Assembly (NCBI RefSeq): GCF_000293785.1
Contig: NZ_AKZI01000036.1
Location: forward strand, 62,001-126,000
DNA length: 64,000 nt
Direction: 5' to 3'
Source: Rhodovulum sp. PH10
GTDB taxonomy: Bacteria > Pseudomonadota > Alphaproteobacteria > Rhizobiales > Xanthobacteraceae
The notes below the pieces were generated by a model. That model was not told the DNA's origin. It saw nothing but the letters and a program-made list of their open reading frames with translations, and searched no databases. This document shows positions 20,086 to 29,709 of this stretch, piece after piece. Numbering within the stretch: the first letter of the stretch is position 1; each line of letters starts with the position of its first letter. The position numbers and the translations under genes were made by a program.

Positions 20086-20739
20086 TCACAGCTCCTGCGC
20101 TCTGCCGGGCAGCAGCGGCACGAAGCGCACCGGGATGAAATCCTCGCGAACCAGCTCGGTCGGCGCCCGGGTGAGGCGGACGATCGACTGCACCTTGTCG
20201 GGGGCGCCGAGCGGCAGCACCATCACGCCGCCCTGGGCGAGCTGGTCGACGAGCGCCGCCGGCACCGTCTCGGTCGCGGCGGTGACGAGAATCCGGTCGA
20301 ACGGCGCCTTCTCCGGCACCCCCTCCAGCCCGTCGCCGACCACCACCGTGATATTGGCGTAACCCAGCGTCTCGAACCGGATTTTTGCCGCGTCCGCGAG
20401 CGTGCGGTAGCGCTCGACGGTGGTGACCGCCCGGGCGATCCGCGACAGCACCGCCGCCTGATAGCCCGAGCCGGTGCCGATCTCGAGCACCCGATGGGTC
20501 GGCTCGACCGCGAGCCGCTCGGTCATGTAGGCGACGACATAGGGCTGGCTGATGGTCTGGCCGCACGGGATCGGCATCGCCTGGTCGGAATAGGCGGCGT
20601 CGACGTCCTCGGCCCGCACGAAATGCTCGCGCGGCACCTCGTCCATCGCCCGCAGCACCGCCGCGTTGGTGATGCCGCGGCGGCGGAGATTGAGCAGGAA
20701 CTCCATCCGCCCGATCCGTTGATCCGCGAGCGTCGTCAT
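20086..20739 (-). CDS. pcm: Protein-L-isoaspartate O-methyltransferase
   Basis: A 217-residue S-adenosylmethionine-dependent methyltransferase that repairs isoaspartyl residues in aged proteins. The SAM-binding motif [15 protein letters not shown] starts at residue 84, and the substrate-site motif GQTISQPY precedes it at 60-67. ATG at 20739 has GTGGAG six bases upstream and is preferred over the in-frame GTG at 20751. The usual surE-pcm pair is separated here by a response regulator on the opposite strand and by repeats. A second, more divergent Pcm-like gene is at 51215. Confidence 0.94.
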   Translation of the reverse strand: MTTLADQRIGRMEFLLNLRRRGITNAAVLRAMDEVPREHFVRAEDVDAAYSDQAMPIPCGQTISQPYVVAYMTERLAVEPTHRVLEIGTGSGYQAAVLSRIARAVTTVERYRTLADAAKIRFETLGYANITVVVGDGLEGVPEKAPFDRILVTAATETVPAALVDQLAQGGVMVLPLGAPDKVQSIVRLTRAPTELVREDFIPVRFVPLLPGRAQEL

Positions 20740-21127
20740 GGCAGGCTCCACCTCGTGTTTCCGGGCGCGAACCGTGGTGCGGCGCGATCGAGAATCCGCC
20801 CCAATCGGCCTCTAGCACTCGACCTCCGCGCTCGAACAGCGGATTCGCAGGCCCCGATGATTCCTCACCGCGCGGGAGGAACCAAGTCGGTCAGCGGGAA
20901 TTGTCTTGCGGGTCGGTGTAGGTCGCCTCGGCAGCCGGGGCGGACGGCCGACCGATGCGGGACAGCCGACCTCGCACCGCACGAAAGACAATGCGGACGG
21001 GACGCCCGAGGATCGGGCGTATCCGGACGAATCGCCCGCCTCGCGGCGAAAACCTCTCCAGCGTGCCCCCGGATGTCGGGAGCACGGCGCACCGGCTCCC
21101 GGAGCGCGAAGATCAGGACGGAGTATC
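20740..21127. other. Divergent intergenic region between pcm and the response regulator
   Basis: I find no gene with convincing codon use here. It should hold the promoters of pcm (minus) and of the response regulator (plus). A short perfect hairpin is present at 21002-21020 (ACGCCCGA, three-base loop, TCGGGCGT). A GGAAC at 20878-20882 lacks the matching CGTT box, so I do not call an EcfG-type promoter. Confidence 0.4.
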
Positions 21128-21517
21128 ATGGACATGCCCGCAAACGGGGCCGGAACGAAAAACATCCTCGTCGTCGAGGACGAGATCATGATCCGGATGC
21201 TGCTCGAGGACATGCTCGGGGACCTCGGCTACACGATCGCGGGCGCGGTCGGCCGTATCGACGACGCCATGAAGCTCGCCGAGACGGGCGAGTTCGACAT
21301 CGCCATCCTCGACGTCAACCTGAACGGCCAGACGGTCGGCCCGGTCGCCGAAATCATCGAGGGACGCGGCCTGCCCTTCGTGTTCGCCACCGGCTACGGC
21401 GAGCGCGGCCTGCCGGAAAAGTTCGCCGGTCGCCCGACGCTCCAAAAGCCGTTCCAGCAGGAAAATCTGAGCAAGATTCTCTCGCAGGCCTTTGCCGGTG
21501 CCGGCACGCCGGCCTGA
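21128..21517 (+). CDS. Single-domain CheY-like response regulator
   Basis: A 129-residue receiver domain with no output domain. The acidic pair is in VVEDE (residues 15-19), the phospho-acceptor is D62 in AILDVNL, and the switch residues are T88 and K107 (LQKPF). The ATG at 21128 follows GGAG by four bases; ATG at 21134 is an alternative. No kinase gene is adjacent, so it is an orphan here. It is clearly paralogous to the receiver encoded with a HWE kinase at 59224 (shared ILDVNL, VPFVF-TGYG and QKPF segments). It may act as a phosphate sink or protein-interaction switch. Confidence 0.88.
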   Translation: MDMPANGAGTKNILVVEDEIMIRMLLEDMLGDLGYTIAGAVGRIDDAMKLAETGEFDIAILDVNLNGQTVGPVAEIIEGRGLPFVFATGYGERGLPEKFAGRPTLQKPFQQENLSKILSQAFAGAGTPA

Positions 21518-21523
21518 CGAGCC

Positions 21524-21762
21524 CGCGAATGGCGAATGGCGAGTAGCCAATGGTCGAAGAAACGGCGGGTGGAAGCCCGCCGTTTTCGATTCGGTAGCGC
21601 CCATGCGGCATCCGCTATCGGCGCGAATGGCGAGTAGCGAATGGCGAGTGGCGAGTAGTTGTAGACACGGCGGGTGCTACTCCCCACTCGCTACTCCCTA
21701 CTCGCTACTCCCTACTCGCTACTCCCTACTCGCTATTCCCCGCTCGCTATTCCCTATTCGCC
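21524..21762. repeat. Degenerate heptamer repeats between the response regulator and surE
   Basis: Runs of the heptamer G(C/G)GA(A/G)T(A/G) occur on the plus strand at about 21524-21556 and 21621-21658 (GCGAATG, GCGAGTA, GCGAGTG). They occur as their complement at 21677-21762 (units GGGAGTA, GCGAGTA, GGGAATA on the minus strand). The opposite orientations allow a long fold-back. The inner edge of the last block supplies the TAG stop of surE (21754-21756). Confidence 0.9.
21560..21587 (+). terminator. Probable terminator after the response regulator
   Basis: A nine-bp perfect stem (AACGGCGGG at 21561-21569 with CCCGCCGTT at 21576-21584) and a six-base loop run into TTTT. It lies inside the repeat-rich gap between the response regulator and surE. 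Confidence 0.7.
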
Positions 21763-22536
21763 CCTCCCGAACACCGCCGCGAGTTTCGTCATGAACGGCT
21801 CGTCGGTCATGTCGAGGCGCAGCGGCGTGACGGTGATGCGCTGGTCGGCGAGCGCCGCGAGGTCGGTGCCGAGCGAGGGCTGCGCATCGTAAAGGCCGCG
21901 GCCGAAGGCGATCCAGTAATAGGGATTGCCGCGGCCGTCCTGGCGCGGATCGATGCGGATCCACTCCTGCGCCCGCTTGCCCTGGGCTGCGACCGCGACC
22001 CCCTTCACGCCGTCCGGCGCACAGTCCGGAAAATTGACGTTGACCACCACGTCGCGCGGGATGCCGGTGTCCAAGACCTTGCGGATCACGTCGGGGGCGA
22101 ATTTCGCCGCCGTGTCCCAGAACGGCTTCTTCTTGCTCTCCGGCCCGTAGGCCTGCGACAGAGCGATCGACGGAACGCCGAGAATGGTGCCTTCGATGGC
22201 GCCGGCGATGGTGCCGGAATAGGTCACGTCGTCGGCCGCGTTCGCCCCGCGATTGACCCCCGACAGTATGAGGTCCGGGCCGCCGCCCTTGCCGTTCAGG
22301 ATGTGGCGCACGCCCATGATCACGCAGTCGGTCGGCGTGCCCTTGACGGCGAAGCGCCGCTCGTCGATCGCGCGCAGCCGCAAGGGATCGTTGAGCGACA
22401 GCGAATGCGACACGCCGGACTGGTCGAACTCGGGGGCGACCACCCACACGTCGTCGGACAGCGCGCGGGCGATGGTTTCGCAGACATCGAGCCCCGGGGC
22501 ATGGATGCCGTCGTCGTTGGTGACGAGAATGCGCAC
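21754..22536 (-). CDS. surE: 5'/3'-nucleotidase SurE
   Basis: A 260-residue metal-dependent phosphatase that dephosphorylates nucleoside monophosphates and is linked to stationary-phase survival. The N-terminus [15 protein letters not shown] carries the metal-binding DD, and [19 protein letters not shown] carries the conserved N. The GTG at 22536 is the start, with AAGGA about 11 bases upstream. The last residues and the TAG stop fall at the border of a heptamer-repeat block, so the C-terminus may have been trimmed or extended by the repeat. The serS-surE order is conserved in the order. Confidence 0.95.
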   Translation of the reverse strand: MRILVTNDDGIHAPGLDVCETIARALSDDVWVVAPEFDQSGVSHSLSLNDPLRLRAIDERRFAVKGTPTDCVIMGVRHILNGKGGGPDLILSGVNRGANAADDVTYSGTIAGAIEGTILGVPSIALSQAYGPESKKKPFWDTAAKFAPDVIRKVLDTGIPRDVVVNVNFPDCAPDGVKGVAVAAQGKRAQEWIRIDPRQDGRGNPYYWIAFGRGLYDAQPSLGTDLAALADQRITVTPLRLDMTDEPFMTKLAAVFGRGE

Positions 22537-22560
22537 GGTGGCGTCGGTCCTTTTTTCTTG

Positions 22561-22763
22561 GCGAGTGGTGGTGAGTGGCGAATGGCGAATGGCGAATGGC
22601 GAATGGTGCCGGCCTCGCGACCTCTTCCCTACTCGCTACTCCCCACTCGCTACTCGCTCTTTCCAGCGAGTGGCGAATGGCGAATGGCGAATGGTTCTCG
22701 ATCGAACCCCCTACTCCCCACTCGCTACTCACTACTCGCTACTCCCCACTCGCTACTCGCTCT
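22561..22763. repeat. Heptamer repeats in alternating orientation between surE and serS
   Basis: Four blocks alternate in strand: plus at 22561-22607 and 22666-22694 (GCGAATG units), minus at 22626-22660 and 22706-22763 (GGGAGTA/GCGAGTA units). The last block supplies the final Glu codon and the TAG stop of serS (22753-22755). CTACTCGCTCTTT occurs in both minus blocks. The gap is made almost entirely of this repeat. Confidence 0.9.
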
Positions 22764-24174
22764 TTATGACGTCCAGCCCGCCCATATAGGGCCGCAGAAC
22801 GTCGGGGACGACGATCGAGCCGTCCGCCTGCTGGTAGTTTTCCATCACCGCGATCATCGCCCGGCCGACCGCGACGCCCGAGCCGTTCAGCGTATGGACG
22901 GGGCGGATCGCCCGGCCTTCCTTGGTGCGGTAGCGGGCGCCCATCCGGCGCGCCTGGAACTCGCCGCACACCGAGCAGGACGAGATCTCGCGAAACAGCC
23001 CCTGCCCCGGCAGCCACACCTCGATGTCGTAGGTCTTTTGCGAAGCGAAGCCCATGTCGCCGGTGCACAAGGTGACGACCCGGTAGTGCAGGCCGAGCCG
23101 CTTCAGCACCTCCTCGGCGCAGGCGAGCAGGCGCTCGTGCTCGTCGCGGCTCGCCTCCGGCGTCGTCACCGACACCAGCTCGACCTTGTAGAACTGGTGC
23201 TGGCGGATCATGCCGCGGGTGTCGCGCCCGGCCGCGCCCGCCTCGGCGCGGAAGCAGTAGGTGCCGGCGGTGAGCCGCAGCGGCAAGACCTCCTCGTCGA
23301 GGATTTTTTCGCGCACCAGATTGGTCAGCGGCACCTCGGCGGTCGGGATCAGCCACATGCGCTGCTGGCGCGCCTCCTCGGTGGCCGTGGCATGCAGCCG
23401 GTCGAGCTTCTCGCCCACCCACTCCTTGGCGATGCCGCGCTCGGCCAGCTCGTTCAGCGTGCGCTCGACCGCGCGGTTCTCGCGATCCTCGATCGTCGTC
23501 TCGCGATAGACCGCGAACTGGTCCTCCTTGAACTTCGGAAGCTGCGCGGTGCCGAACATCGCGTCGTCGCGCACCATCAGGGGCGGCGACACCTCGGTGT
23601 AGCCGTGCTCGGTGGTGTGGAGGTCGAGCATGAACTGGGCGAGCGCCCGCTCGAGCCGCGCGAGCTTTGCGCGCAACACCACGAAGCGCGAGCCGGAGAG
23701 TTTTGCCGCCGCCTCGAAGTCCATCTGGCGGAGCGCCTCGCCGAGCTCGAAATGCTGCTTCGGCGTGAAATCGTAGTCGCGCTTGGCGCCGAACCGGTGG
23801 TGCTCGACATTGTCCTCCTCGTCCTTGCCGTCGGGGACGTCGTCGAGCGGCAGGTTCGGCACCTGGGCGAGCGCGGTCTCCAGCGCGGCGGAGGCGGCCT
23901 TCTCCTCCTCCTCCAGCGCCGGGATCTTTGCCTTCAGCCCGGCCACCTCGTCCATCAGGCTCTTGGCGGCCGCCTCGTCCTTCCTCTTCTTGGCCTCGCC
24001 GATCTCCTTGGAGGCGGCGTTGCGGCGCGCCTGCGCCGCCTCGAGCGCGGCGATCGCGCTACGGCGGCGCTCGTCGAGGGCGATCAGCTCGTCGGAGAAG
24101 ACCTCGATGCCGCGGCGGGCGAGCCCGTCGTCGAAGGCTTGGCGGTTCTCGCGGATCCAACGGATGTCGTACAT
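22753..24174 (-). CDS. serS: Seryl-tRNA synthetase
   Basis: A 473-residue class II synthetase that charges tRNA-Ser (and tRNA-Sec where present). The N-terminal long coiled coil (about 30-110; rich in Ala, Glu and Lys) binds the tRNA variable arm. The catalytic domain contains [21 protein letters not shown] (motif 2 region, about 295-315) and motif 3 ([18 protein letters not shown]). The length is somewhat above the usual 425-430 because of an insertion and N-terminal differences. The terminal residues KSE and the stop lie in a repeat block. It is followed by surE in the same direction. Confidence 0.96.
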   Translation of the reverse strand: MYDIRWIRENRQAFDDGLARRGIEVFSDELIALDERRRSAIAALEAAQARRNAASKEIGEAKKRKDEAAAKSLMDEVAGLKAKIPALEEEEKAASAALETALAQVPNLPLDDVPDGKDEEDNVEHHRFGAKRDYDFTPKQHFELGEALRQMDFEAAAKLSGSRFVVLRAKLARLERALAQFMLDLHTTEHGYTEVSPPLMVRDDAMFGTAQLPKFKEDQFAVYRETTIEDRENRAVERTLNELAERGIAKEWVGEKLDRLHATATEEARQQRMWLIPTAEVPLTNLVREKILDEEVLPLRLTAGTYCFRAEAGAAGRDTRGMIRQHQFYKVELVSVTTPEASRDEHERLLACAEEVLKRLGLHYRVVTLCTGDMGFASQKTYDIEVWLPGQGLFREISSCSVCGEFQARRMGARYRTKEGRAIRPVHTLNGSGVAVGRAMIAVMENYQQADGSIVVPDVLRPYMGGLDVIKSE

Positions 24175-24311
24175 GGGGAAAAAGCTCTCGGAAACGGCGG
24201 GCGGACGGGCATTTGCGGAATCGGAACGCCCTTATAGCACCCTCGCGGCGCGACGGACCGGCCGACGCCGCCCGTCGTCCGCGGGATGGAGACCGGAGGT
24301 CGGGACGCGGC

Positions 24312-25133
24312 TCATTCGGCGGGCGTCGAGGAGGAGCCCGACCCTCCGTCGGGGGTGGAGCCGGTTGCGGCCGCCTGCGCCGCCGCCCGCTTCTCGACCA
24401 GCCGCACCGCCCAGATCGAGCCCTCGTAGAGCACCAAAAGCGGCACTGCGAGCGAGAGCTGCGACAGCACGTCGGGGGGCGTCAGCACCGCGGCGATGAC
24501 GAAGGCGCCGACGATGAAGTAGCGCCGCTTGGTCTTCAGCGTGTCGGAGGTGAGCACGCCGATCCGGCCGAGCAGCGTCAGGATCACCGGAAGCTGGAAG
24601 GCGACGCCGAAGGCGAGCACCAGGCTCATCATCAGCGACAGATACTCGCCGACCTTGGGCAACAGCGCGATCTCGGCGTCGCCCGGCGCGGTCTGCTGCA
24701 TGCCGAGCGAGAAGCGCACGATCATCGGCATGACGATGAAATAGACCACCGCCGCGCCGAACACGAAGAAGACCGGCGTCGCGACGAGATACGGCAGGAA
24801 GGCCTGGCGCTCGTGGCGATAGAGCCCGGGCGCCACGAACATGTAGATCTGCGAGGCGATCACCGGAAAGGCGAGGAAGACCGCCCCGAACATCGCGAGC
24901 TTCAGCTGGGTGACGAAATACTCCAGCAGCGCGGTGTAGATGAACTTGGTGTGCTCGACGCCCGCGACCCACACGAACGGCCACACCAGCACGTTGTAGA
25001 TCTGCTTGGCGAAGACGAAGCACAGCACGAACATCAGCGCGAAAGCGATGACCGACTTGATGAGCCGCGCCCGCAGCTCGATCAGATGGTCCATCAGCGG
25101 CGCCTTGGTGGCCTCGATGTCCTCTTGGGTCAT
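24312..25133 (-). CDS. tatC: Sec-independent translocase subunit TatC
   Basis: A 273-residue inner-membrane protein with six predicted transmembrane helices. It is the signal-peptide receptor of the twin-arginine translocase. The N-terminal [13 protein letters not shown] is the conserved TatC cytoplasmic motif, and [11 protein letters not shown]-type helix sequence is present. The hydrophilic tail ends in a Gly/Ser/Thr-rich segment. Its ATG overlaps the tatB stop by four bases. The gene order tatA-tatB-tatC then serS is typical of this order. Confidence 0.96.
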   Translation of the reverse strand: MTQEDIEATKAPLMDHLIELRARLIKSVIAFALMFVLCFVFAKQIYNVLVWPFVWVAGVEHTKFIYTALLEYFVTQLKLAMFGAVFLAFPVIASQIYMFVAPGLYRHERQAFLPYLVATPVFFVFGAAVVYFIVMPMIVRFSLGMQQTAPGDAEIALLPKVGEYLSLMMSLVLAFGVAFQLPVILTLLGRIGVLTSDTLKTKRRYFIVGAFVIAAVLTPPDVLSQLSLAVPLLVLYEGSIWAVRLVEKRAAAQAAATGSTPDGGSGSSSTPAE

Positions 25134-25789
25134 GCCGGCCGCTCCGCGGATTCTTCTTTCGCCGCGGACTTGTCCGCGCCGTCGGCTCCCGAGACGGACG
25201 CCTCCGCTGCGGGCGTTTCCAGCGCGGGCGTTTCCAGCGGGAGCGCAGCGGACGCGGCAGTGTCGGCGGGTGTGGTCGGCGACACGGGGGCCGGCTCGCC
25301 GGAGGCCGGCGTCATCGGCGGAACCGGCGGCGTCTCGGGCGCGCCCGTCGCTGCGGGCGTGCCGGCGCCGATGCCTTCGGGCTCGTCCTTCGCGGCGTCG
25401 CCGATCGCCGTGAGCGCCTCGGTCTTGGCGGCGGCACCGGCCGTCGCCGCGGCTGCGGCGGCTGCGGCCGCCTCGCTGCCGGGCCCGGCGACCAGCTCGG
25501 GCGTCACCTTCACCGGTGTCGCGCGGGAGGAATTGGTCTCGGCCAACGGATCGTAGCGGCCGATCGAGCGGGCGGCGTCACTCAGCTCGTCGACCTGCTT
25601 CTTGAGGTCGGCCATCTCGGCCTCGCGCAAAGCCTCCTGGAACTGGCCCTGGAACTCCGCACCCATGCGGCGCAGCTTGCCGTACCACTGTCCGACCATG
25701 CGAAGCACGCCGGGCAGCTCCTTCGGCCCGATCGCGATCAGCGCGACCACGCCGACGACCAGGAGCTCGCTCCAGCCGATATCGAACAT
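25130..25789 (-). CDS. tatB: Sec-independent translocase subunit TatB
   Basis: A 219-residue protein with the TatB N-terminus [26 protein letters not shown] (a hydrophobic helix, then a GPKELP hinge) and an amphipathic helix. A long disordered Pro/Ala/Glu/Thr-rich tail follows from about residue 85. TatB binds twin-arginine precursors with TatC. The tail includes ETPALETPA, encoded by a 15-bp tandem repeat. It is translationally coupled to tatC (ATGA). It is separated from tatA by 192 bp, longer than usual. Confidence 0.95.
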   Translation of the reverse strand: MFDIGWSELLVVGVVALIAIGPKELPGVLRMVGQWYGKLRRMGAEFQGQFQEALREAEMADLKKQVDELSDAARSIGRYDPLAETNSSRATPVKVTPELVAGPGSEAAAAAAAAATAGAAAKTEALTAIGDAAKDEPEGIGAGTPAATGAPETPPVPPMTPASGEPAPVSPTTPADTAASAALPLETPALETPAAEASVSGADGADKSAAKEESAERPA

Positions 25790-25981
25790 TCAGCGCTCCG
25801 AACGACGGACGGCCCGTACGGGCTCGCCGCCCCGAATGAAGACGCCGGCCGGCCGCCGGCGCGATGCCAGCGGTGTGCCGCAGAACCCGTCGCCGTTCAA
25901 GCAGATCGCGTAGGGGATCGCAGGGCGGGACGATCGATCGAGAGCCGACCGGGAGGCCGGGCGACGACGCGGCGAAACCGC

Positions 25982-26233
25982 TCAGCCGACCTTGTGATCC
26001 TCGGTGCGCGGCTGCACCGGCTGCGGCGTCTGAACCTGGTGGTCGATCGACTTCACCGGCTCCGGCCGAACCGGCTCCTTGGTCTCGGCGGTGTCGTCGT
26101 CGGACATGCCCTTCTTGAAGGCTTTGATGCCCTGGGCGACGTCGCCCATCATGTCCGAGATCTTGCCGCGGCCGAACAGCAGAAAGACCACGCCGATGAC
26201 GATGATCCAGTGCCAGATGCTCATTGAACCCAT
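25982..26233 (-). CDS. tatA: Sec-independent translocase subunit TatA
   Basis: An 83-residue pore-forming subunit of the twin-arginine translocase. It has [20 protein letters not shown] followed by the amphipathic helix ([17 protein letters not shown]) and a charged tail. The ATG at 26233 has GGAGG eight bases upstream; the longer in-frame start at 26272 would add residues foreign to the family. First gene of tatABC. Confidence 0.94.
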   Translation of the reverse strand: MGSMSIWHWIIVIGVVFLLFGRGKISDMMGDVAQGIKAFKKGMSDDDTAETKEPVRPEPVKSIDHQVQTPQPVQPRTEDHKVG

Positions 26234-26410
26234 CGGACTACCCTCCAACGGACGGGCCTCCAACCGGGCCACGCCTTCGGTTTTGTCCCGAAACTAGGGG
26301 GTGCGCAGACCAAAGACAAGCGCCCCGCTGCGCCAATTCCGCGCGCCCCCGCAGGCTTTTCGCCGCCGACGCGCAATCACGTGGACGCGCCTCGAGGACA
26401 CCGCGATACC

Positions 26411-27478
26411 TCAGTCGACCTCGCCGTTGCCTTCGGCTTTGCCCTCGCCTTCGTTCTCGTTTTCGGCCGGCGGCTCCTCCGGCCGCGGCGCGAGACCGAG
26501 ATCGAGATCGGGCGTGTCGTCGATCGCTTCCTCGTCGGCATGCAGCGCCGGATCGTCGGACGGCGACGGCACGGCAAAACCGGGAGGAAGCTGGCCGTCG
26601 AACAGGCCGGCGCCCTTCAGCTCGTCGAGCCCCGGCAGGTCGTTCAGGGCCTCGAGGCCGAAATGCGAGAGGAACTGGTCGGTGGTGCCGTAGGTCAGCG
26701 GCCGGCCCGGCGCCTTGCGGCGGCCGCGCGGACGGATCCAGCCGGTCTCGAGCAGCACGTCGAGCGTGCCCTTGGCGACCGCGACGCCGCGCACGTCCTC
26801 GATCTCGGCCCGGGTGACCGGCTGGTGATAGGCGATGATCGCCAGGGTCTCCACCGCTGCGCGCGACAGCTTCTTCGGCTCGGTCGCCTGGTGGGTGAGC
26901 AGCCAGGCGAGATCGTTGGCCGTGCGAAACGCCCAGCGGGTGCCGATCCGCACCAGATTGATGCCGCGCGGGGCGTATTCGAGCTGCAGCCGGCGCAGGC
27001 TCGCATGCACGTCGGTGCCGGACGGCAGCCGCTTACCGAGGACCTTTTCCTCGACCGGCTCAGTGGCGGCGAACAGCAGCGCCTCCAGAAGCCGCAGCGC
27101 CTCGGGCCGCGCGTTCGGATCCTCCGCGGACTCGTCCGTGGCGGACTCGTCCGGGACGGACTCGTCCGCGGCGGACTCGTCCCTTTCGAGCTGGGCTGCG
27201 GATTCTTCGGCCTCGGAGTCTTCCCCCTCGGGCTCTCGAGCCTCGGGCTGCTCCGCGGACTCCCCCGCGGGCTCCGCGCCCCCCTCCTCCGCGGCCTCTT
27301 CCTCGGCGACGGGTTCCGTCTCCCCCTGGGATTCCTCCTCCCGAGCGTCGGCGCCGGGCACGTCGTTTTGCGCCGGCGTCTCGTCGTGCGCGCGGGCGGT
27401 CCGGTCACCCTCGTCGGTCTCGGGGATCATGGTCGCCTCTTCGGACAGCCTGGCGATGCGCCAACCCTCGCGGCTCAT
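26411..27478 (-). CDS. scpB: Segregation and condensation protein B, with long acidic N-terminus
   Basis: A 355-residue ScpB, the winged-helix kleisin partner in the SMC-ScpAB condensin. The conserved core (about 125-285) includes LLEALLFAATEPV, AVETLAIIAYHQPVTRAEIE and VLLETGWIRPRGRRKAPGRP. About 120 residues precede the core, much longer than in most ScpB proteins, and are extremely rich in Glu, Asp, Ser and Ala. Part of this is a five-residue unit (DESAA/DESVP/DESAT) encoded by four 15-bp tandem units at 27127-27186. ATG at 27478 has GGGAGG six bases upstream. A GTG at 27493 overlapping the scpA stop is an alternative start. Confidence 0.92.
   Translation of the reverse strand: MSREGWRIARLSEEATMIPETDEGDRTARAHDETPAQNDVPGADAREEESQGETEPVAEEEAAEEGGAEPAGESAEQPEAREPEGEDSEAEESAAQLERDESAADESVPDESATDESAEDPNARPEALRLLEALLFAATEPVEEKVLGKRLPSGTDVHASLRRLQLEYAPRGINLVRIGTRWAFRTANDLAWLLTHQATEPKKLSRAAVETLAIIAYHQPVTRAEIEDVRGVAVAKGTLDVLLETGWIRPRGRRKAPGRPLTYGTTDQFLSHFGLEALNDLPGLDELKGAGLFDGQLPPGFAVPSPSDDPALHADEEAIDDTPDLDLGLAPRPEEPPAENENEGEGKAEGNGEVD
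27127..27186 (-). repeat. Four 15-bp in-frame units in scpB
   Basis: Units of the form (G/A)CGGACTCGTCC plus three variable bases repeat at 27127, 27142, 27157 and 27172 (plus-strand reading). They encode a pentapeptide with an invariant Asp-Glu-Ser. Two similar 15-bp units occur in scpA near 28372-28401. Confidence 0.85.
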
Positions 27479-27489
27479 GTCGGCCTCCC

Positions 27490-28491
27490 TCACACGGTCT
27501 CGTTCGCCGCGGGCGGCGCGGTGTCCGGCCCGAGCGCGTGCTTGCGCACATAGATCGGCGCGAATGCGGTCGGCTGATGGACGTCCATGATGCCCTCCCG
27601 CACCAGCTCGAGCAGCGCCGCCAGGCTCGAGGCGAGCACGGTCGGCCGCATCGACGGCTCGACCAGATAGGTCGTGAGATAGGCGTCGAGCGCGCTCCAG
27701 TCGTCGGCGACGTTGCCGACCAGCCGCTGCAGCACCGCGCGCGCCTCGGCGAGCGACCAGACGTTCCGTTTCTTCATCCGGACTCGGGCGAGGGCAAGGC
27801 GCTGGCGCTGCGAGGCATAGGCGGAGAGGAGGTCATAGAGCGTCGCCGACCATTCCGGCCGCTTGATCTCCTCGATCGGCTCCGGATCGCCGCGTCCAAA
27901 GACCTCGCGGCCGAGCTGCGGCCGCCCCATCAGCTTGGCGGCGACGTCGCGGATCGCCTCGAGCCGCTTCAGGCGCAGCGCCAGGGCGGCGGCCATGTCG
28001 CTCGCGCTCATGCCTTCTGGCTCGGAACCCGCCGGCAGCAGCAGCCGCGACTTCAGGAAGGCGAGCCATGCGGCCATGACGAGATAGTCGGCGGCGAGCT
28101 CCAGCCGCAGCTTTCGCGCCTCCTCGATGAAGGAGAGGTACTGCTCGGCGAGCGCCAGGATCGAGATGCGGTGCAGGTCGACCTTCTGCTGGCGGGCGAG
28201 CGCAAGCAGAAGGTCGAGCGGCCCTTCGAAGCCGTCGACGTCGACGATCAGCGCCGGCTCGGTGGTCGCCCGGTCGACGACTTCGGTCGGATACTGGCCG
28301 GTCTCGGCGACGATCGCCTCGGCCACCGCCTCGGTGGTGGCGCTCTCCGACAGCACGGGCTCGCCCGGCCTGGACTCGTCCGAGCGGGACTCGTCCGGTC
28401 CGGCGCCCTGCTCCGGTTCGGTGTGCTCGGGCTCCGAATGCTCGGGCTCGGTGCCGTCCGGCACGCGATCGTCGTCCTCGGCGCCGCTCAC
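27490..28491 (-). CDS. scpA: Segregation and condensation protein A
   Basis: A 333-residue kleisin subunit that bridges the SMC heads in the bacterial condensin. The ScpA core starts near residue 80 with DVDGFEGPLDLLLALARQQKVDL and includes YLVMAAWLAFLKSRLLLP. The first about 75 residues are acidic and low in complexity, including EPEHSEPEHTEPEQ and DESRSDESR. GTG at 28491 overlaps the nagZ stop (GTGA), so nagZ, scpA and scpB are translationally linked. Confidence 0.94.
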   Translation of the reverse strand: MSGAEDDDRVPDGTEPEHSEPEHTEPEQGAGPDESRSDESRPGEPVLSESATTEAVAEAIVAETGQYPTEVVDRATTEPALIVDVDGFEGPLDLLLALARQQKVDLHRISILALAEQYLSFIEEARKLRLELAADYLVMAAWLAFLKSRLLLPAGSEPEGMSASDMAAALALRLKRLEAIRDVAAKLMGRPQLGREVFGRGDPEPIEEIKRPEWSATLYDLLSAYASQRQRLALARVRMKKRNVWSLAEARAVLQRLVGNVADDWSALDAYLTTYLVEPSMRPTVLASSLAALLELVREGIMDVHQPTAFAPIYVRKHALGPDTAPPAANETV

Positions 28492-29516
28492 GACGACACC
28501 TCGGCAGGCAGACGCGCCAGCAGTGCCGCGAATTCTTCACGCAATGCAGCGAGGTCGGCCCCGTCCGGCGTCTTGCGCGCCGCGAGCGCCGCCGCGCAGC
28601 GCGCCGCCGCCTCCCCCGAAAGCTCGGGCGATTCGGCGGCCACCTGCTCCATCTCGCCGAGCCGGCCGTTGCAGTGCAGCGCGAGGTCACAGCCCGCCGC
28701 GAGCGCCGCCCGGGTGCGCCAGGCGAGGTCTCCCGAGAGGGCGCCCATCGAGAGGTCGTCGCTCATCAGGGCTCCCGAAAAGCCGATCGCCGTGCGAATC
28801 ACGTCGGAAATCATAGCCTGCGACAGCGTCGCCGGCCGATCCGGGTCGATGCTCGAGAACACCACGTGCGCGGTCATGCCGAGCGGCTGGCCGGCGAGCG
28901 GGCGAAAAGCGGCGAAATCGGTCGCCTCCAGCGTGTCGCGGTCGCAGCCGACCACCGGCAGCGCGAGGTGGCTGTCGCACGCCGCCCGCCCGTGCCCCGG
29001 CAAATGCTTGAGCACCGGCAGCACGCCGCCGGCGGCGAGCCCTTCTGCGGCAGCCGCCGCCAGCGCGGACACCTTGTCGGGGGTGACGCCGTAGGCCCGG
29101 TTGCCGATCACCGGGTCGCCCTCGGGCGCCGGCACGTCGGCGAGCGGCAGGCAGTCGACGGTGATGCCGAGCGCTTCGAGATCGGCGGCGATCAGCCGGG
29201 CGCCGATCCGCGCCGCGTCGAGCCCGGCCTGCCGGTCGAGCTCGTACAGCGCGCCGAACCGCGCCGCCGGCGGATATTTCGGCCAGTGCGGCGGCCCGAG
29301 CCGCTGCACCCGGCCGCCCTCCTGGTCGACCAGCACGGCCGCCTCGGCGCCGACCTCCGACCGAAATTCCGCGACCAGCGCAGCGACTTGCGCCGGCGTG
29401 TCGATATTTCGCTTGAACAGGATGAACCCCCACGGCCGAGCCGCGCGGAGAAAGCTCCGCTCGGCCTCGGACAGCGTGAGGCCGCTCACCCCGGTGATGA
29501 ACGCGCGAGCCGTCAT
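28488..29516 (-). CDS. nagZ: Beta-N-acetylhexosaminidase (glycoside hydrolase family 3)
   Basis: A 342-residue cytosolic enzyme of peptidoglycan recycling that removes N-acetylglucosamine from 1,6-anhydromuropeptides. The NagZ signature KHLPGHGRAACDSH (about 178-191) carries the catalytic Asp-His dyad loop, and SDDLSMGAL holds the nucleophile Asp. The N-terminal ILFKRNIDTPAQV and VDQEGGRVQRL are also family hallmarks. It sits between the SPOR protein and scpA in the conserved order and overlaps scpA by four bases. Confidence 0.95.
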   Translation of the reverse strand: MTARAFITGVSGLTLSEAERSFLRAARPWGFILFKRNIDTPAQVAALVAEFRSEVGAEAAVLVDQEGGRVQRLGPPHWPKYPPAARFGALYELDRQAGLDAARIGARLIAADLEALGITVDCLPLADVPAPEGDPVIGNRAYGVTPDKVSALAAAAAEGLAAGGVLPVLKHLPGHGRAACDSHLALPVVGCDRDTLEATDFAAFRPLAGQPLGMTAHVVFSSIDPDRPATLSQAMISDVIRTAIGFSGALMSDDLSMGALSGDLAWRTRAALAAGCDLALHCNGRLGEMEQVAAESPELSGEAAARCAAALAARKTPDGADLAALREEFAALLARLPAEVSS

Positions 29517-29709
29517 GGGGCCGTTTATCCCGGTCCGGACGACGAGGTCAAAGCGCGCGGGCCGTCCCGGCGCACTTATCCCCCGCAGGACGCGACGCCA
29601 CGAGACGCGAACACGAACGAAAGGTAGAGGACTGCGAAAACCGCACGTCCCGGCGCGAGGCCGGGACGACGGGCTTCGACAGGGCGGCGGCCGACCGGCG
29701 AAGACCCGG

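Noticed and set aside
20878-20902. EcfG-type promoter before the orphan receiver
   Set aside because: A GGAAC is present, but no CGTT lies 16-18 bases downstream.
21524-22763. Possible CRISPR array
   Set aside because: The repeats are seven bases long, tandem without spacers, degenerate and in both orientations, and no cas gene is near.
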